Shown here: positions 16,476 through 25,556 of the stretch, one piece after another | Numbering within the stretch: position 1 is the first letter of the stretch | How the letters are laid out: every line of letters starts with the position of its first letter | DNA from: Nitrosomonas supralitoralis | GTDB lineage: Bacteria > Pseudomonadota > Gammaproteobacteria > Burkholderiales > Nitrosomonadaceae | Length of the DNA stretch: 46,959 nt | NCBI RefSeq assembly: GCF_003011925.2 | Contig: NZ_PXXU01000027.1 | Span: forward strand, 1 to 46,959 | Direction of reading: 5' to 3' | Notes under the pieces: model-generated | Databases searched by the model: none | The model's input: only the letters and a program-made list of their open reading frames with translations | Told to the model about the DNA's origin: nothing | Position numbers and translations under genes: made by a program

Positions 16476-18941
16476 TTAATGGAGTCTGAATGAGCCGCGC
16501 AGAATTTCATGGGATAAATTGTAACCGTAATTAATTTCTTCCAAGATTTTGTCTATATCAGTTTCAAGCCTAATATTCAAACGAAAATCCTGTCCCTCTT
16601 TGACCATAGGATTATTCCCCAATAAAGAAAGTTTGGCTACCAAATTATGTGTAACCGATTTATCGAGATTCAATGATAGTTCAGTGTAATGAAAATCCTG
16701 CATAGCTTGCAGCAATAAATTCATCTCTTCTCCGGCGGAAGCAAGCCATTGTGAAGCTTTTGCGGATTGGAAATGCAGGGTTCCTGGCGCCTTGGCAGTA
16801 AGCTGGCCGTTCTTTATCGTTAATTGATTACTTTCTACTGACAGCGGGATCTGACCATCAAGATGACCGCTTCCAGTAAGTCCCTCGACTTTGATTAGGT
16901 TAAAGAATGACTCCAAGTCGATATTACTAATGCCTATCAGCATGTCGGAACGTTTAGCTACAGGATCAATGATGACGGGCGCAACCGATACCAGCCCATT
17001 CATCAAGGAGAATTGTACTTTTTCAAGTGCGACCTGAGGGGGAATCGTATCCAGGATTTGAAAGGAAACCAATAAATTTTCCAGCGGAATTCCGTAATCA
17101 ATCTGCCGGGCCGTGATTTTTTGCCCGGGAGAACTGCTGAGAGATATCAAATTATTCAAACTCAGCGCGATATTCAGATCCATTATTTTTGTTTTTTCCC
17201 GTGCAAACGAAATATTGCGCATCTCAAATGAGCCCTGGCTGCTGCGTATGCCTTCTGTGGACCATTTTAATTGGGCCATTGCACTAGCCTGACCGCTAAC
17301 ATTATCTAACTGTGCCAGCAATGGGAAGAGAGTACTGGGTTGCAAACCGCCTGCAAAGAAATTTAACGGAATTATCTCCGCTTTGAGCGCTCCATTACCG
17401 CTATTCAGCGCATGCGTGCCTTTAATTTTTAGAAACTGTAAACCTGGAATACCACCTGTAATTCTTAGTGCATACTCTGCTGATTCCCCCTGTTTGGCTC
17501 TATTTCTGATGTCACCAGTGATGGATAGAGCTGCAAACAGAGGCTCAGGCACCTGATGTCGCAGTTGGCCTACGGCAAAAACAGCGGCATTACCAATTTC
17601 ACTATCATTCAAGTGTAAAGTGGCTGAAATATCCTTCAACTGTATCTGAGAGTTTGGCAGATTAAAGGAGGTATCACTAATAGTCACCTGTCCTTGATAA
17701 TTTCCGTCCGCATCAATTTCTCCCGTTGCCGTTATTTTTCCCGGATGAAGGTTAATTTCAATTTCAGGAGATTCCTTGCGCTTAACCAGCAGAGTAAGGT
17801 CGGCAGGCATCACCGTGATATCGTTTTTAAGTACCAGACCTTGTGGGCTTTTTATTAGCTCCAGATCAGCTTGAGGAATAGTAAAGGCTGGAGAGGTGCG
17901 GAAACGTAAGGGATATTGGGTACTGATCTTTCCCAGCGAGACCTTTCCATGACTTCGCAATCCGATGTGCCAGTTATCCGAATTGAACTTAACCTGCATC
18001 GGTAAGTTTACGGATAACTGCTTTATTTTTACAGGTCCAGCAATCATTTTTACTCCATCAATGCCAAGATCAATCTCCCCTTCCCAGTAATTCGATAACT
18101 CGCGAATGACTCCTTTAAAGCTAATGTGATCAATGGCTGCATCTCGCAGTGCCAATGCATCCGGCTTCTCACCAATCAGCTCAGGCACTGGTTTTGCTGA
18201 TGTTTTTCTTGGAAGTTTAATACCTGATAGCGCGAATTCAGTCTGGACATGTTGCAATTGCAATGCTGCAAGTGCAAAAGCGGTTTGACCTGAGAAGCTC
18301 GAAATTTTGGCCTCAGGGAGGCTCAGCATGCCATTCGTAACAGTAAGTGTGCCTTGTATTTTCCCCTGCGCATCCAGGGTTGCAGTCAATCCGGTCTTAG
18401 CCCGACCCAATGAACTGGAGATCATGGTATTGAGCTGTATCAACTGAGTACCCGGTAGGTCTTGCGCGATGCTGCCCGACAAGACAATTGTCACACTACC
18501 CGCAGCCAATTGGAGTTGAATCGCTGAATCTTTCAGTTCGAGTAGAGGCAACCACGGTATGTTGAAGTCTTTTCCAGGTGACGCAGTCACGAGTTGCATG
18601 GAATTCAAAGCAGAGCGTTCTCCAGCCAAATCGAGTGCCACTTGCAAGCCGCTGATTTCAACCGAAACAGGTTTTCCAGCGAGCAGATCACTCATTTGCC
18701 AGGTCACCAGAACTTTGCTCACATGCAATTCGTCATTTTTACCCGCCTTTAGATCCCTCAGGTGGAAGGAGTTGAGCGAAATGTCGAGAAACGAAATAGA
18801 CTGTAACGGAAGATCTTGTTTACTTAACTGATCATTGATAAGCATTTCCAATAAGGAATTGCGGAAAGCATAAAGACCCACCCCAGCAAATATGATGAGA
18901 CTCAAGAGAACCAGCAATCCTGTTTTTAATTGCTTTGCCAT
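16476..18941 (-). CDS. ydbH: YdbH family AsmA-like intermembrane phospholipid transport protein
   Basis: Encodes 821 residues, near the E. coli YdbH length (879). Residues ~8-28 are an uncleaved inner-membrane anchor (GLLVLLSLIIFAGVGLYAF). The rest is almost entirely beta-strand, with an alternating hydrophobic pattern and many LDL/ISGL repeats, consistent with the AsmA/TamB-like hydrophobic groove. The C-terminal ~200 residues (GSGHLDGQIPLSVESNQLTI and LQAMQDFHYTELSLNLDK) match the YdbH-specific domain that contacts YnbE. It is one of three redundant bridges (with TamB and YhdP) that carry phospholipid to the outer membrane in E. coli. First gene of its operon. No ribosome-binding site is obvious before the ATG. 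Confidence 0.88.
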   Translation of the reverse strand: MAKQLKTGLLVLLSLIIFAGVGLYAFRNSLLEMLINDQLSKQDLPLQSISFLDISLNSFHLRDLKAGKNDELHVSKVLVTWQMSDLLAGKPVSVEISGLQVALDLAGERSALNSMQLVTASPGKDFNIPWLPLLELKDSAIQLQLAAGSVTIVLSGSIAQDLPGTQLIQLNTMISSSLGRAKTGLTATLDAQGKIQGTLTVTNGMLSLPEAKISSFSGQTAFALAALQLQHVQTEFALSGIKLPRKTSAKPVPELIGEKPDALALRDAAIDHISFKGVIRELSNYWEGEIDLGIDGVKMIAGPVKIKQLSVNLPMQVKFNSDNWHIGLRSHGKVSLGKISTQYPLRFRTSPAFTIPQADLELIKSPQGLVLKNDITVMPADLTLLVKRKESPEIEINLHPGKITATGEIDADGNYQGQVTISDTSFNLPNSQIQLKDISATLHLNDSEIGNAAVFAVGQLRHQVPEPLFAALSITGDIRNRAKQGESAEYALRITGGIPGLQFLKIKGTHALNSGNGALKAEIIPLNFFAGGLQPSTLFPLLAQLDNVSGQASAMAQLKWSTEGIRSSQGSFEMRNISFAREKTKIMDLNIALSLNNLISLSSSPGQKITARQIDYGIPLENLLVSFQILDTIPPQVALEKVQFSLMNGLVSVAPVIIDPVAKRSDMLIGISNIDLESFFNLIKVEGLTGSGHLDGQIPLSVESNQLTIKNGQLTAKAPGTLHFQSAKASQWLASAGEEMNLLLQAMQDFHYTELSLNLDKSVTHNLVAKLSLLGNNPMVKEGQDFRLNIRLETDIDKILEEINYGYNLSHEILRGSFRLH

Positions 18942-19111
18942 TGGAGCAATCGATAGTCTTTATATTGGCTCATTCTATTTCTTAATTGGTATTATGAAGT
19001 TAAAATAAACTAAAACATAACCACTCAGATCTTTCAAAGTAGAGGTTATCACGCCAGCATTTAAAACGAAATTCAGTTTTTCTCGAGCACAAATAAAAAA
19101 CACTTTTGAGC

Positions 19112-19137
19112 CTAACAACCTCACTTGTTAGTTTTCC
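19112..19137 (+). terminator. Hairpin plus T-run upstream of kinase-like gene (possible attenuator)
   Basis: CTAACAA (19112-19118) and TTGTTAG (19125-19131) form a perfect 7-bp stem with a 6-base loop, followed by TTTTCC on the plus strand. No rightward gene ends here: ydbH to the left points away. The hairpin therefore sits in the likely leader of the gene at 19236. The remaining 18942-19235 is AT-rich promoter-like DNA. Confidence 0.4.
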
Positions 19138-19235
19138 TTATATTTCAGGTTTGCGTAGCAGTAAAATAATTAAGATTAGTCATGCGATTCGACTATTAGT
19201 AAATACCGCCATTAGCATTCAAGAGGAGGTCTCTC

Positions 19236-19895
19236 ATGTCTCTAATAATTGTGATATTTGGAGCCTCAGGATCTGGAAAGTCAACTCTCATGGAGTTGTT
19301 GATGCGATCTGGTGTGCAATATTCGTTGCATTTCAAAGGAACCGATCGTCCTCCTCGTCAGTTCGACGGTATCGAAATACGCTGTGTCGATCGTATCGAA
19401 TGTTCAGAATATGACTACATTTATCAGTCATATGGCTTCCACTATGGGATTCAGCGATCCCAGATAGATTCAGCCATTAGAGAAAATCGTCATCATTTCA
19501 TTATCTGCAACAACGTGGTAGTAATTCGAGCGCTCAAGCATGACTATCCGAATCGTGTTCGCGTGATCTTCCTTGACTTCGATGCCTCCAGTGAAACACT
19601 GCATGCGATACAGACAGCTCGAAAAATACCTGACAACGAAATTAAGCTGCGATTGTTAAAAACAGAAGCTCTCTACAAGACTTTTTTACAAGAGCGGGAG
19701 CTTTTCGACGATGTTCTCTTCAATTGCTATGGCGATAAACCGGAGAAGTTACAGTTCAAGATCGAACAAATTATTGGACATCTTGATGTCCCAACTACGT
19801 CACGCTCACCCTATGCGCTAAAGCGACTCGACCAGCTCGCCAAAGAAATTGACACTCGATTGTCGACGTATATAGAGCTTACTCAAAAAGTATAA
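19236..19895 (+). CDS. Guanylate kinase-like P-loop protein
   Basis: Encodes 219 residues and has a strong AGGAGGT ribosome-binding site six bases before ATG. Residues 9-17 are a P-loop (GASGSGKST). T36-D-R-P-P-R41 plus the following DG matches the position of the TTRxPR GMP-binding segment of guanylate kinase. Tyr70-G-x-x-R74 matches its YG(T/V)xR motif. After ~residue 170 the C terminus is helical and unlike housekeeping Gmk. The cellular gmk is probably elsewhere; this looks like a specialised nucleotide or nucleotide-like kinase. Its isolation, the preceding hairpin and the adjacent transposase remnant suggest horizontal acquisition. The substrate is unknown and no partner gene is present. 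Confidence 0.65.
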   Translation: MSLIIVIFGASGSGKSTLMELLMRSGVQYSLHFKGTDRPPRQFDGIEIRCVDRIECSEYDYIYQSYGFHYGIQRSQIDSAIRENRHHFIICNNVVVIRALKHDYPNRVRVIFLDFDASSETLHAIQTARKIPDNEIKLRLLKTEALYKTFLQERELFDDVLFNCYGDKPEKLQFKIEQIIGHLDVPTTSRSPYALKRLDQLAKEIDTRLSTYIELTQKV

Positions 19896-19970
19896 ATATC
19901 TTATTTAATTATATAATTTTGGTAAAATAATGCACGTGAATATGTGAATTAACCCCAATAGCCGTGCACT

Positions 19971-20146
19971 ATGTTTTGTTATATCAGTCAAAAACACCTG
20001 CCACTCGAAGGATTTGATACACCGCCGGGCATGATACTTGATTCCAATAAACTCTGGGTAAAACTGACAGATTGCCTACGTGGGATGAGATGTCCGCGAG
20101 TTACTATAAGACGGTATGCTCAAGATTAGGTCGCCCAGAAATCTGA
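19971..20146 (+). pseudogene. Frameshifted N-terminal remnant of an IS transposase
   Basis: The frame from ATG 19971 reads MFCYISQKHLPLEGF, then NKLWVKLTDCL. One missing base near 20079 moves the homologous frame to WDEMSASYYKTV and then RLGRPE, ending at TGA 20144-20146. This order matches, from memory, the N-terminal region of IS5/IS1182-like transposases (DxLPWDEx2xxYY...GRP). The rest of the transposase is missing, and I saw no terminal inverted repeats. Confidence 0.55.
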
Positions 20147-20465
20147 TCAAGCAACCCTGTCATCCGGCCAGATGACCATAATCCTGAATGAAATTGCCAC
20201 CGTGATCATTAAAGAAATAGCAGACTCTGACGGAAGATTTATGAAGTGAAGGAATCTGAGTTGGGATAATAGGCATTCATTCCTTTCTAATAATCAAAGA
20301 TCAGGATTTAGTCGCCTTTTAGGTACATATAGCTGTGCCATTGCATCTTCAATTGCTTTTCCCGGCAATAACTGATGAATACTGTTCCGATAGAAATTTC
20401 AAACATAGCAGCACCTCATTAAATACTGGTCTCTCAATGCAGCTCAGAACATACTACACGCACAC
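20147..20465. other. Decayed intergenic DNA between IS remnant and pmbA
   Basis: Short protein-like fragments occur without intact genes: a plus-strand frame ending MTIILNEIATVIIKEIADSD near 20249, and a minus-strand frame reading SIHQLLPGKAIEDAMAQL near 20330-20390. Both look like relics of lost accessory genes. No terminator for pmbA was identified. Confidence 0.35.
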
Positions 20466-21824
20466 TCAACCACCCGCCACAGTCATACGATCAATTAGGA
20501 TAGAGCCGCACTGTTTTGATCCGCGCACGATCACGTCGCCTCCAATTGCCAGAATTCCCTGAAACATGCCTTTCAAATTACCCGCAATGGTGATTTCCTC
20601 GACCGGATGGCTGATTACACCGTTCTCAACCCAGAATCCGGATGCCCCGCGTGAGTAATCTCCGGTAACTGCATTGATGCCATGTCCGAGTAATTCCGTA
20701 ACCAGTAAGCCGGTGCCCATTTTTTGCAGCAAAGCATCAAAACTTAAGGCAGTATCGTCTTGCATGATCAGGTTATGTGTGCCTCCTGCATTGCCGGTTG
20801 TGCGCATACCCAGTTTACGCGCGGAATAGCTGCCCAGAAAATAGCCTTGCACCACGCCATTTTCCACTACATTACGCTCAACCGTGGCAACGCCGTCATC
20901 GTCGAATGCGCTGCTAGCCAGACCTTTGTGCAAATGTGGCAATTCAAGAATCTGAATATTGGGCGCAAAAACCTGTTGACCGATACTGTTCAGCAGGAAA
21001 GATGATTGACGGTACAAATTACCCCCACTCACCGCAGAAGCAAAATGCCCGATCAAACTGGAAGCGATCGGTGCCTCAAACAGCACTGGTACTTCACAGG
21101 TATTGATCTTGCTTGCTCCCAAGCGTGCAACGCTGCGCTTGCCTGTTTTCTGTCCGATATTTTTTACGGCTTCCAGATCCATGGCGTCGCGCGCGATGCT
21201 ATACCAGTAATCGCGCTGCTTGCTGTCACCTTGCTCGGCGATCATGGCGCAACTGATGCTATGACGCGAAAGCGGATATCCGCCCACGAAACCCAGGCTA
21301 TTGGCATAGATGAATTGCGATTCACTGACCGAAATCGTCGCACCTTCTGAATTGGTAATGCGTTTATCCACTGCATACGCCGCTTGCTCGCAGGTTTGCG
21401 CCAGCTCAATAGCTTCTTCAACCGAGATTTGCCACGGAAAATACAAATCTAAGTTCGGATAGTCTCTTGCCAGTAATTCTGCTTCCGCCAGTCCTGCACA
21501 ATCGTCATTCGCAGTATAACGCGCGATCGACAGCGCGGCTGCGACCGTATCACTGATGGCTTGCGGCGAAAAATCGGAAGTACTGGCATGGCCACGTTTC
21601 TGTCCAATATAGACGGTCACGGACAATCCTTTATCGCGATTGTATTCAATCGTTTCCACCGCGCTCTGGCGCACTGTGACGGTTTGGCCGAAACCATCGG
21701 AGACATTGGTTTCGCAGGCAGTGGCACCGCCTTTTTTCGCATGTGCCAGAATATCCTGGCTAATTTGCTGTAGGGTGCTGATAGGATATGAGAATCTGGT
21801 TTCGGAAATGGTTAAATTATTCAT
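20466..21824 (-). CDS. pmbA: Metalloprotease subunit PmbA (TldE)
   Basis: Encodes 452 residues from ATG 21824 (MNNLTISETRF), close to the E. coli PmbA length of 450. The open frame continues another 149 codons upstream, but that part overlaps the divergent darP gene and lacks family resemblance. TldD/PmbA features are visible: the N-terminal TVRQSAVETIEYNRDKGLSVTVY region, the middle GYPLSRHSISCAMIAEQGD, and the C-terminal GYFLGSYSARKLGMRTTGNAGG and GINAVTGDYSRGASGFWVENG. With TldD it forms a protease complex that removes leader peptides (microcin B17 maturation) and degrades CcdA. TldD is not in this window. It is divergent from darP, the standard proteobacterial arrangement. Confidence 0.93.
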   Translation of the reverse strand: MNNLTISETRFSYPISTLQQISQDILAHAKKGGATACETNVSDGFGQTVTVRQSAVETIEYNRDKGLSVTVYIGQKRGHASTSDFSPQAISDTVAAALSIARYTANDDCAGLAEAELLARDYPNLDLYFPWQISVEEAIELAQTCEQAAYAVDKRITNSEGATISVSESQFIYANSLGFVGGYPLSRHSISCAMIAEQGDSKQRDYWYSIARDAMDLEAVKNIGQKTGKRSVARLGASKINTCEVPVLFEAPIASSLIGHFASAVSGGNLYRQSSFLLNSIGQQVFAPNIQILELPHLHKGLASSAFDDDGVATVERNVVENGVVQGYFLGSYSARKLGMRTTGNAGGTHNLIMQDDTALSFDALLQKMGTGLLVTELLGHGINAVTGDYSRGASGFWVENGVISHPVEEITIAGNLKGMFQGILAIGGDVIVRGSKQCGSILIDRMTVAGG

Positions 21825-21914
21825 GACTTGCACTATGGAAAAAATATTAGCGAATTTCAAATGAGATAAAGCGCTATGATAACAGCTTATTGATACCGCA
21901 TTACACAGGTTGCC

Positions 21915-22427
21915 GTGCAAAAAGAACTGGAAAACGAGATCGAACAAGATACCGCGCCAAGCAAAACGAAGCGCAAGAAAGATATGCATGCATTGCAGGA
22001 AATCGGCGAGCAACTGATAGAACTCGACTCCAAAAAGCTGGATGAATTTGATTTGCCGGAAATTCTGAGCGAAGCGATTAAGCAAGCCAAGGCTATACAC
22101 AAACACGGTGCACGCCGGCGCCAGCTGCAATATATTGGCCGCTTGATGCGCGAAGTGAACGCACTGCCGATCCAGGAAAAGCTCGACTCCTGGCGTCAAG
22201 TATCGGTACACCAAACTGCCCGGTTGCACCAGATGGAACGCTGGCGCGAACGACTTCTGAGCGATGAACACGCCCTCACTGAATTTGCCCAGAAATATCC
22301 GGCTGCAGACTTACAGCGTCTGAGATTGTTGATACGTAATGCGCACAAGGAAAAAACTGCTGAAAAGCCACCCAAAAGTTTTCGTTTATTGTTTCAGGAA
22401 TTGCAAGGGATCATTACTGATGTTTGA
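21915..22427 (+). CDS. darP: Ribosome biogenesis factor DarP (YjgA, DUF615)
   Basis: Encodes 170 residues from a GTG start with CAGG six bases upstream. The DUF615 pattern is clear: basic N terminus (SKTKRKKDMHALQEIGEQLIE), then KLDEFDLPEILSEAIKQAKAI, HGARRRQLQYIGRLMR, and the C-terminal LRLLIRNAHKE. In E. coli the protein binds late 50S assembly intermediates. It is divergent from pmbA across a 90-bp shared promoter region. Confidence 0.93.
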   Translation: MQKELENEIEQDTAPSKTKRKKDMHALQEIGEQLIELDSKKLDEFDLPEILSEAIKQAKAIHKHGARRRQLQYIGRLMREVNALPIQEKLDSWRQVSVHQTARLHQMERWRERLLSDEHALTEFAQKYPAADLQRLRLLIRNAHKEKTAEKPPKSFRLLFQELQGIITDV

Positions 22428-22439
22428 TTAGCTATGTAG

Positions 22440-22579
22440 CAAGCCGTTGAAAAACTATCTGTGCTGCGGCTACGGGGCTAAAAACAGACTCAAAATGCTC
22501 ATTTATTAAGTATAAACTACACTTTTTCGCCTGTTTTTGCATTGTATCAGCTGCCTCGAGAACGTTTTTCAAAAGCCTG
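22440..22579. repeat. MITE-like element with imperfect terminal inverted repeats
   Basis: The left end CAAGCCGTTGAAAAAC (22440-22455) matches the reverse complement of the right end, CAGGCTTTTGAAAAAC (22564-22579), at 13 of 16 positions. The ~140 bp between encode nothing convincing. Compact size, inverted ends and a place between genes fit a non-autonomous miniature element. No target-site duplication was resolved. Confidence 0.45.
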
Positions 22580-22663
22580 CCAGGTAGCGTTATGGGAGAA
22601 ATTGTTAGTTTATTGAGCTTCCTTTCAGAAATTCTTTTTTTTGAGCGCCTTAAGAGGTGATAA

Positions 22664-23110
22664 ATGGCTATTCTAGAATTTAAAGGCTTGATAACCATTC
22701 TCGGCGTTCTGATCGCTGCAACCTCGCTCGTGTTCACCGCTATTAACACGCGCATCAACATGAGAACGAATCGTGCACGTTTCTGGCTGGATTTGCGCGA
22801 CCGGTTCGAGCGGCATGATGAGGTGCATCACCAGTTACGGCCGGGTGGAGCATGGACTGGCGGAAAAGGTCCGGAAACTTCGGAGGAATGGGCCAGCCTG
22901 GAAGCATATATGGGGCTGTTTGAACACTGCGAAGTGATGCTGGCGCAGCATCTGATCGATGAAGCCACTTTTCGCGATATCTATGCCTACCGCTTGCGCA
23001 ATATCGTGGCTAACGTCATCGTTCGACGCGAGAAACTGCAACGGTTGGCATCTGGTTGGATGCGATTCCTGTCGCTGCTAAAGCGTATGGATATTGAATT
23101 TACAACGTGA
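22664..23110 (+). CDS. Membrane-anchored protein of unknown function
   Basis: Encodes 148 residues; AGAGG lies about six bases before ATG. Residues ~8-28 form one N-terminal transmembrane helix (GLITILGVLIAATSLVFTAI). The remaining ~115 residues are helical and cytoplasmic or periplasmic, with RARFWLDLRDRFERHDEVHH and LEAYMGLFEHCEVML. This layout resembles the small DUF4760-type proteins, but the match is from memory. It is next to a nuclease fragment and a MITE-like repeat. No function is assigned. Confidence 0.6.
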   Translation: MAILEFKGLITILGVLIAATSLVFTAINTRINMRTNRARFWLDLRDRFERHDEVHHQLRPGGAWTGGKGPETSEEWASLEAYMGLFEHCEVMLAQHLIDEATFRDIYAYRLRNIVANVIVRREKLQRLASGWMRFLSLLKRMDIEFTT

Positions 23111-23197
23111 TGCGAAGCACTGCCGAGTTCATTAGGCAGAGTTATATCACACAAAAATAATAGAAGGTTGTGTCGAAGAACTTTTAGCCTATTCGCA

Positions 23198-23818
23198 TTA
23201 TAGTGAATGATAGTAATCCCTAATTTTTAGACACATGAGTTTACGCCTCAAGATCAAAAAATCTTGATAGTCGTCTGCATCCATTGCCATTAATTCTGTC
23301 GGAACGCAATTCATCTTTAAGTTGTTTAAAAGATCTTGTTCTGTTGATAAACCAGTAACTTGTTTATGATTCTCCTGCATTTGATTTCTTATCAATTCAA
23401 AGTAATCTTTGGGTGGCTTATTGCCAACCTTGATGTTTATTTCTGATTGCATATAGACATAGTTAGCAATTTGGTTATATCTGCTTCGGTCAAGCCCATT
23501 TTTCTTCAGGTAGCCTTTCGGAAATAAATGATGGATACCTCCACGTAGTGAAATCAAATCACTTACTAGAATGTCTCTTGATAAAAACCCCTTGTCATGA
23601 GCCTTTACTTGTGAGGCAAGAAACACATGAAAATATGGACTACTTGCAACGGATGTATCCAAACTTTGAGGAAGCGAAGCATTCCAATAAGCTTCTGAAA
23701 GGCTATGTAGTGATGTAGACAAATAAAAAGATATCTGAGATAAAGCAAAATAATCGTTAAAGAAAACTCTGGAATACCGCGACAAGATTGTATTTATCAT
23801 ATCAATCAATAAACCCAT
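23198..23818 (-). pseudogene. 5'-truncated DUF262/GmrSD-type nuclease, C-terminal part
   Basis: The frame encodes 206 residues that correspond only to the C-terminal third of DUF262 (ParB-like NTPase)/DUF1524 (HNH-like) proteins, the GmrSD family of modification-dependent restriction enzymes. The nuclease core is recognisable: GGIHHLFPKGYLKK, then YNQIANYVYMQSEINIKVG. The N-terminal ~350 residues with the ParB-like domain are missing. The first Met (23818) lies inside the last codons of the upstream sagB-like gene, overlapping its stop by 13 bp, so the homology begins where that gene ends. This suggests a deletion fused the fragment to the sagB 3' end. It might be translated by coupling, but an intact restriction enzyme is not possible. 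Low G+C against its neighbour supports foreign origin. Confidence 0.65.
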
Positions 23819-25434
23819 CGCCCGATTAAATGTCCATACGGAGGCAACAGCCGCAACCGTGGATCATCTATCGGTCCACCGACAGTAAAGTGATACAGCG
23901 ATTGCCAAGCATGACTGGATAAGCCCAGCATTTCATGTAGAGCATCGTCGAAATAGCAGCCGATGCCAGTACCGCGTAGTCCTACGGCTTCAGCTTCCAG
24001 GTACAGCACTTGCCCCAGCAGGCCTGCTTCGTAGAACAGTTCGCGATAATGCCAGGCACCTTCGTTCAATGCGACCCCGAATTCGGCCAGCATGCCGAGC
24101 GAAAAGCAGCTATCGGCGGCGATATTTTGATGGCAACTGATCTGACGCGCCACATCCCGGGCATCGGCGGCAAATAATCGATACAAGCCAAGATGCTCGG
24201 GTGCATCGGGTACGGTAGTCCATTCAGCGTCCGCACGGATTGCCTGCTGTAATTTGGATTTGACGGATGGGTCTCGCACCAGTAGGTAGACGCCGGGTGT
24301 TATCCCATTGATGCGATGCACGAACAGCACCGGATGAATACACGCTGGGCGCTGCCAGGATTTCCAGGGTGGTAGCTCGGAACGGGGTAGCAGCGCATCG
24401 AGCAATGCAAACCAGCATTCAATCGTGATACTGGTCACTCTATCAAAATCAACCGCACTGCGGCGTTGACGGATTAGCGCGCTTGCGTCTTGCGGGCAAT
24501 CAATCCCTGCTAGCGGCGGCCATGATATTGACTGAATCAACCCTGCAGCAGGTGGAGAAGGACGCTCTGTTGCATGATGCACGGCATTGATTCCGGTCCA
24601 AGGAACATACTGGGCACTTAAGCGATTGGCTTGCCCGGTAAAATGCAAACCGTTGGTGAGAGCCACTGCAGCCTGTAGTGAATCCAAATATTTTGGAGGA
24701 TTGGCGCAACCGACCCATAGCGCGACATCGACTGCCTCGGTTTCTTGTTCGGCAAAATCACTACTGCGCGCAACTCCCGTTAGCGCAGCAAGTAAGGTAT
24801 CGCCCCAGCTTTCCAGCAACTGCGCATGCCAGCCCAGCGCAGCGGCGGCATAACTGACTGCCGCAATGGCATGACCGCAATCGTGTTGACAGTAGCGGAA
24901 GGCACGCAGACCGTATTTCCAGGCTTCACGCCAGTAAATCGAGGTGAGGATCAGCACGAAGCCACCCGTTAGCTCGCTTCCCCAAGTGGCATTAGCCTCG
25001 GCGCGGTGTTCCAGGGTGTGATCGTGACTTACGTAATGGTACACGCCGGTGCGAAGGCCGTCGCATGTGGGAGTGAGTACATAGCATTCTGTAGGATGCA
25101 GATTGCCACTGGAAGGATTGCAGCGTAACGCCCAGCGCGATTCCCCATGTTCTTTCCATGCCGATAAACCAAAACTTAGCTCCAGCAGCGTCGCCAATCC
25201 GGTCAGATTCATTGCTGCCGGTGTTCCCCGCTGGCCGCAGCGGACCTCTGCAAACGAAATTTGTAACGGGCTTCTGCGTAACGGTAATTCACAAATGGAT
25301 GTGCCTGGGTAGCGACGAAACGGATCCGGTTGATTGGCCCAGTCCAAGCCACCGGGACCTGGCGCGTAACGATCCAAGCGGTGTTTACTGGCTTCGTGGT
25401 AGTCGAGAACTACTGACAATGTGTTCTTATTCAT
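23806..25434 (-). CDS. SagB/ThcOx family tandem nitroreductase-like oxidoreductase
   Basis: Encodes 542 residues with two nitroreductase-fold halves (~1-270 and ~290-542). The first half has RCNPSSGNLHPTECYVLTP, a SagB signature in which Ser/Gly/Asn contact FMN, and FRYCQHDCGHAIAAVSYAAAALG. The second half repeats the pattern with RQRRSAVDFD and YLEAEAVGLRGTGIGCYFDD. SagB-type enzymes oxidise azolines to azoles in RiPP pathways, but stand-alone tandem members are common and uncharacterised. No cyclodehydratase or precursor peptide gene is nearby, so RiPP function is not supported. It is probably cytoplasmic and FMN-dependent. G+C is clearly higher than that of the fragment downstream. Confidence 0.85.
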   Translation of the reverse strand: MNKNTLSVVLDYHEASKHRLDRYAPGPGGLDWANQPDPFRRYPGTSICELPLRRSPLQISFAEVRCGQRGTPAAMNLTGLATLLELSFGLSAWKEHGESRWALRCNPSSGNLHPTECYVLTPTCDGLRTGVYHYVSHDHTLEHRAEANATWGSELTGGFVLILTSIYWREAWKYGLRAFRYCQHDCGHAIAAVSYAAAALGWHAQLLESWGDTLLAALTGVARSSDFAEQETEAVDVALWVGCANPPKYLDSLQAAVALTNGLHFTGQANRLSAQYVPWTGINAVHHATERPSPPAAGLIQSISWPPLAGIDCPQDASALIRQRRSAVDFDRVTSITIECWFALLDALLPRSELPPWKSWQRPACIHPVLFVHRINGITPGVYLLVRDPSVKSKLQQAIRADAEWTTVPDAPEHLGLYRLFAADARDVARQISCHQNIAADSCFSLGMLAEFGVALNEGAWHYRELFYEAGLLGQVLYLEAEAVGLRGTGIGCYFDDALHEMLGLSSHAWQSLYHFTVGGPIDDPRLRLLPPYGHLIGRWVY

Positions 25435-25556
25435 AAATGCTTAACAAAATTAATTTGCATCGCAGACTCCTGCTTCGAATGTATCAACATTAAATCCAGC
25501 AGAGGTGGCTCCAAACAATGTAAATGGCGAATCACACGATTAAATCACAATTCATT

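Noticed and set aside
21825..22271. 149-codon N-terminal extension of the pmbA frame
   Set aside because: It lies antisense to darP and has no PmbA-like sequence; MNNLTI at 21824 gives the normal PmbA length.
23198..25434. Defence island around the SagB-like gene and nuclease fragment
   Set aside because: The nuclease is truncated and no other defence gene is adjacent.
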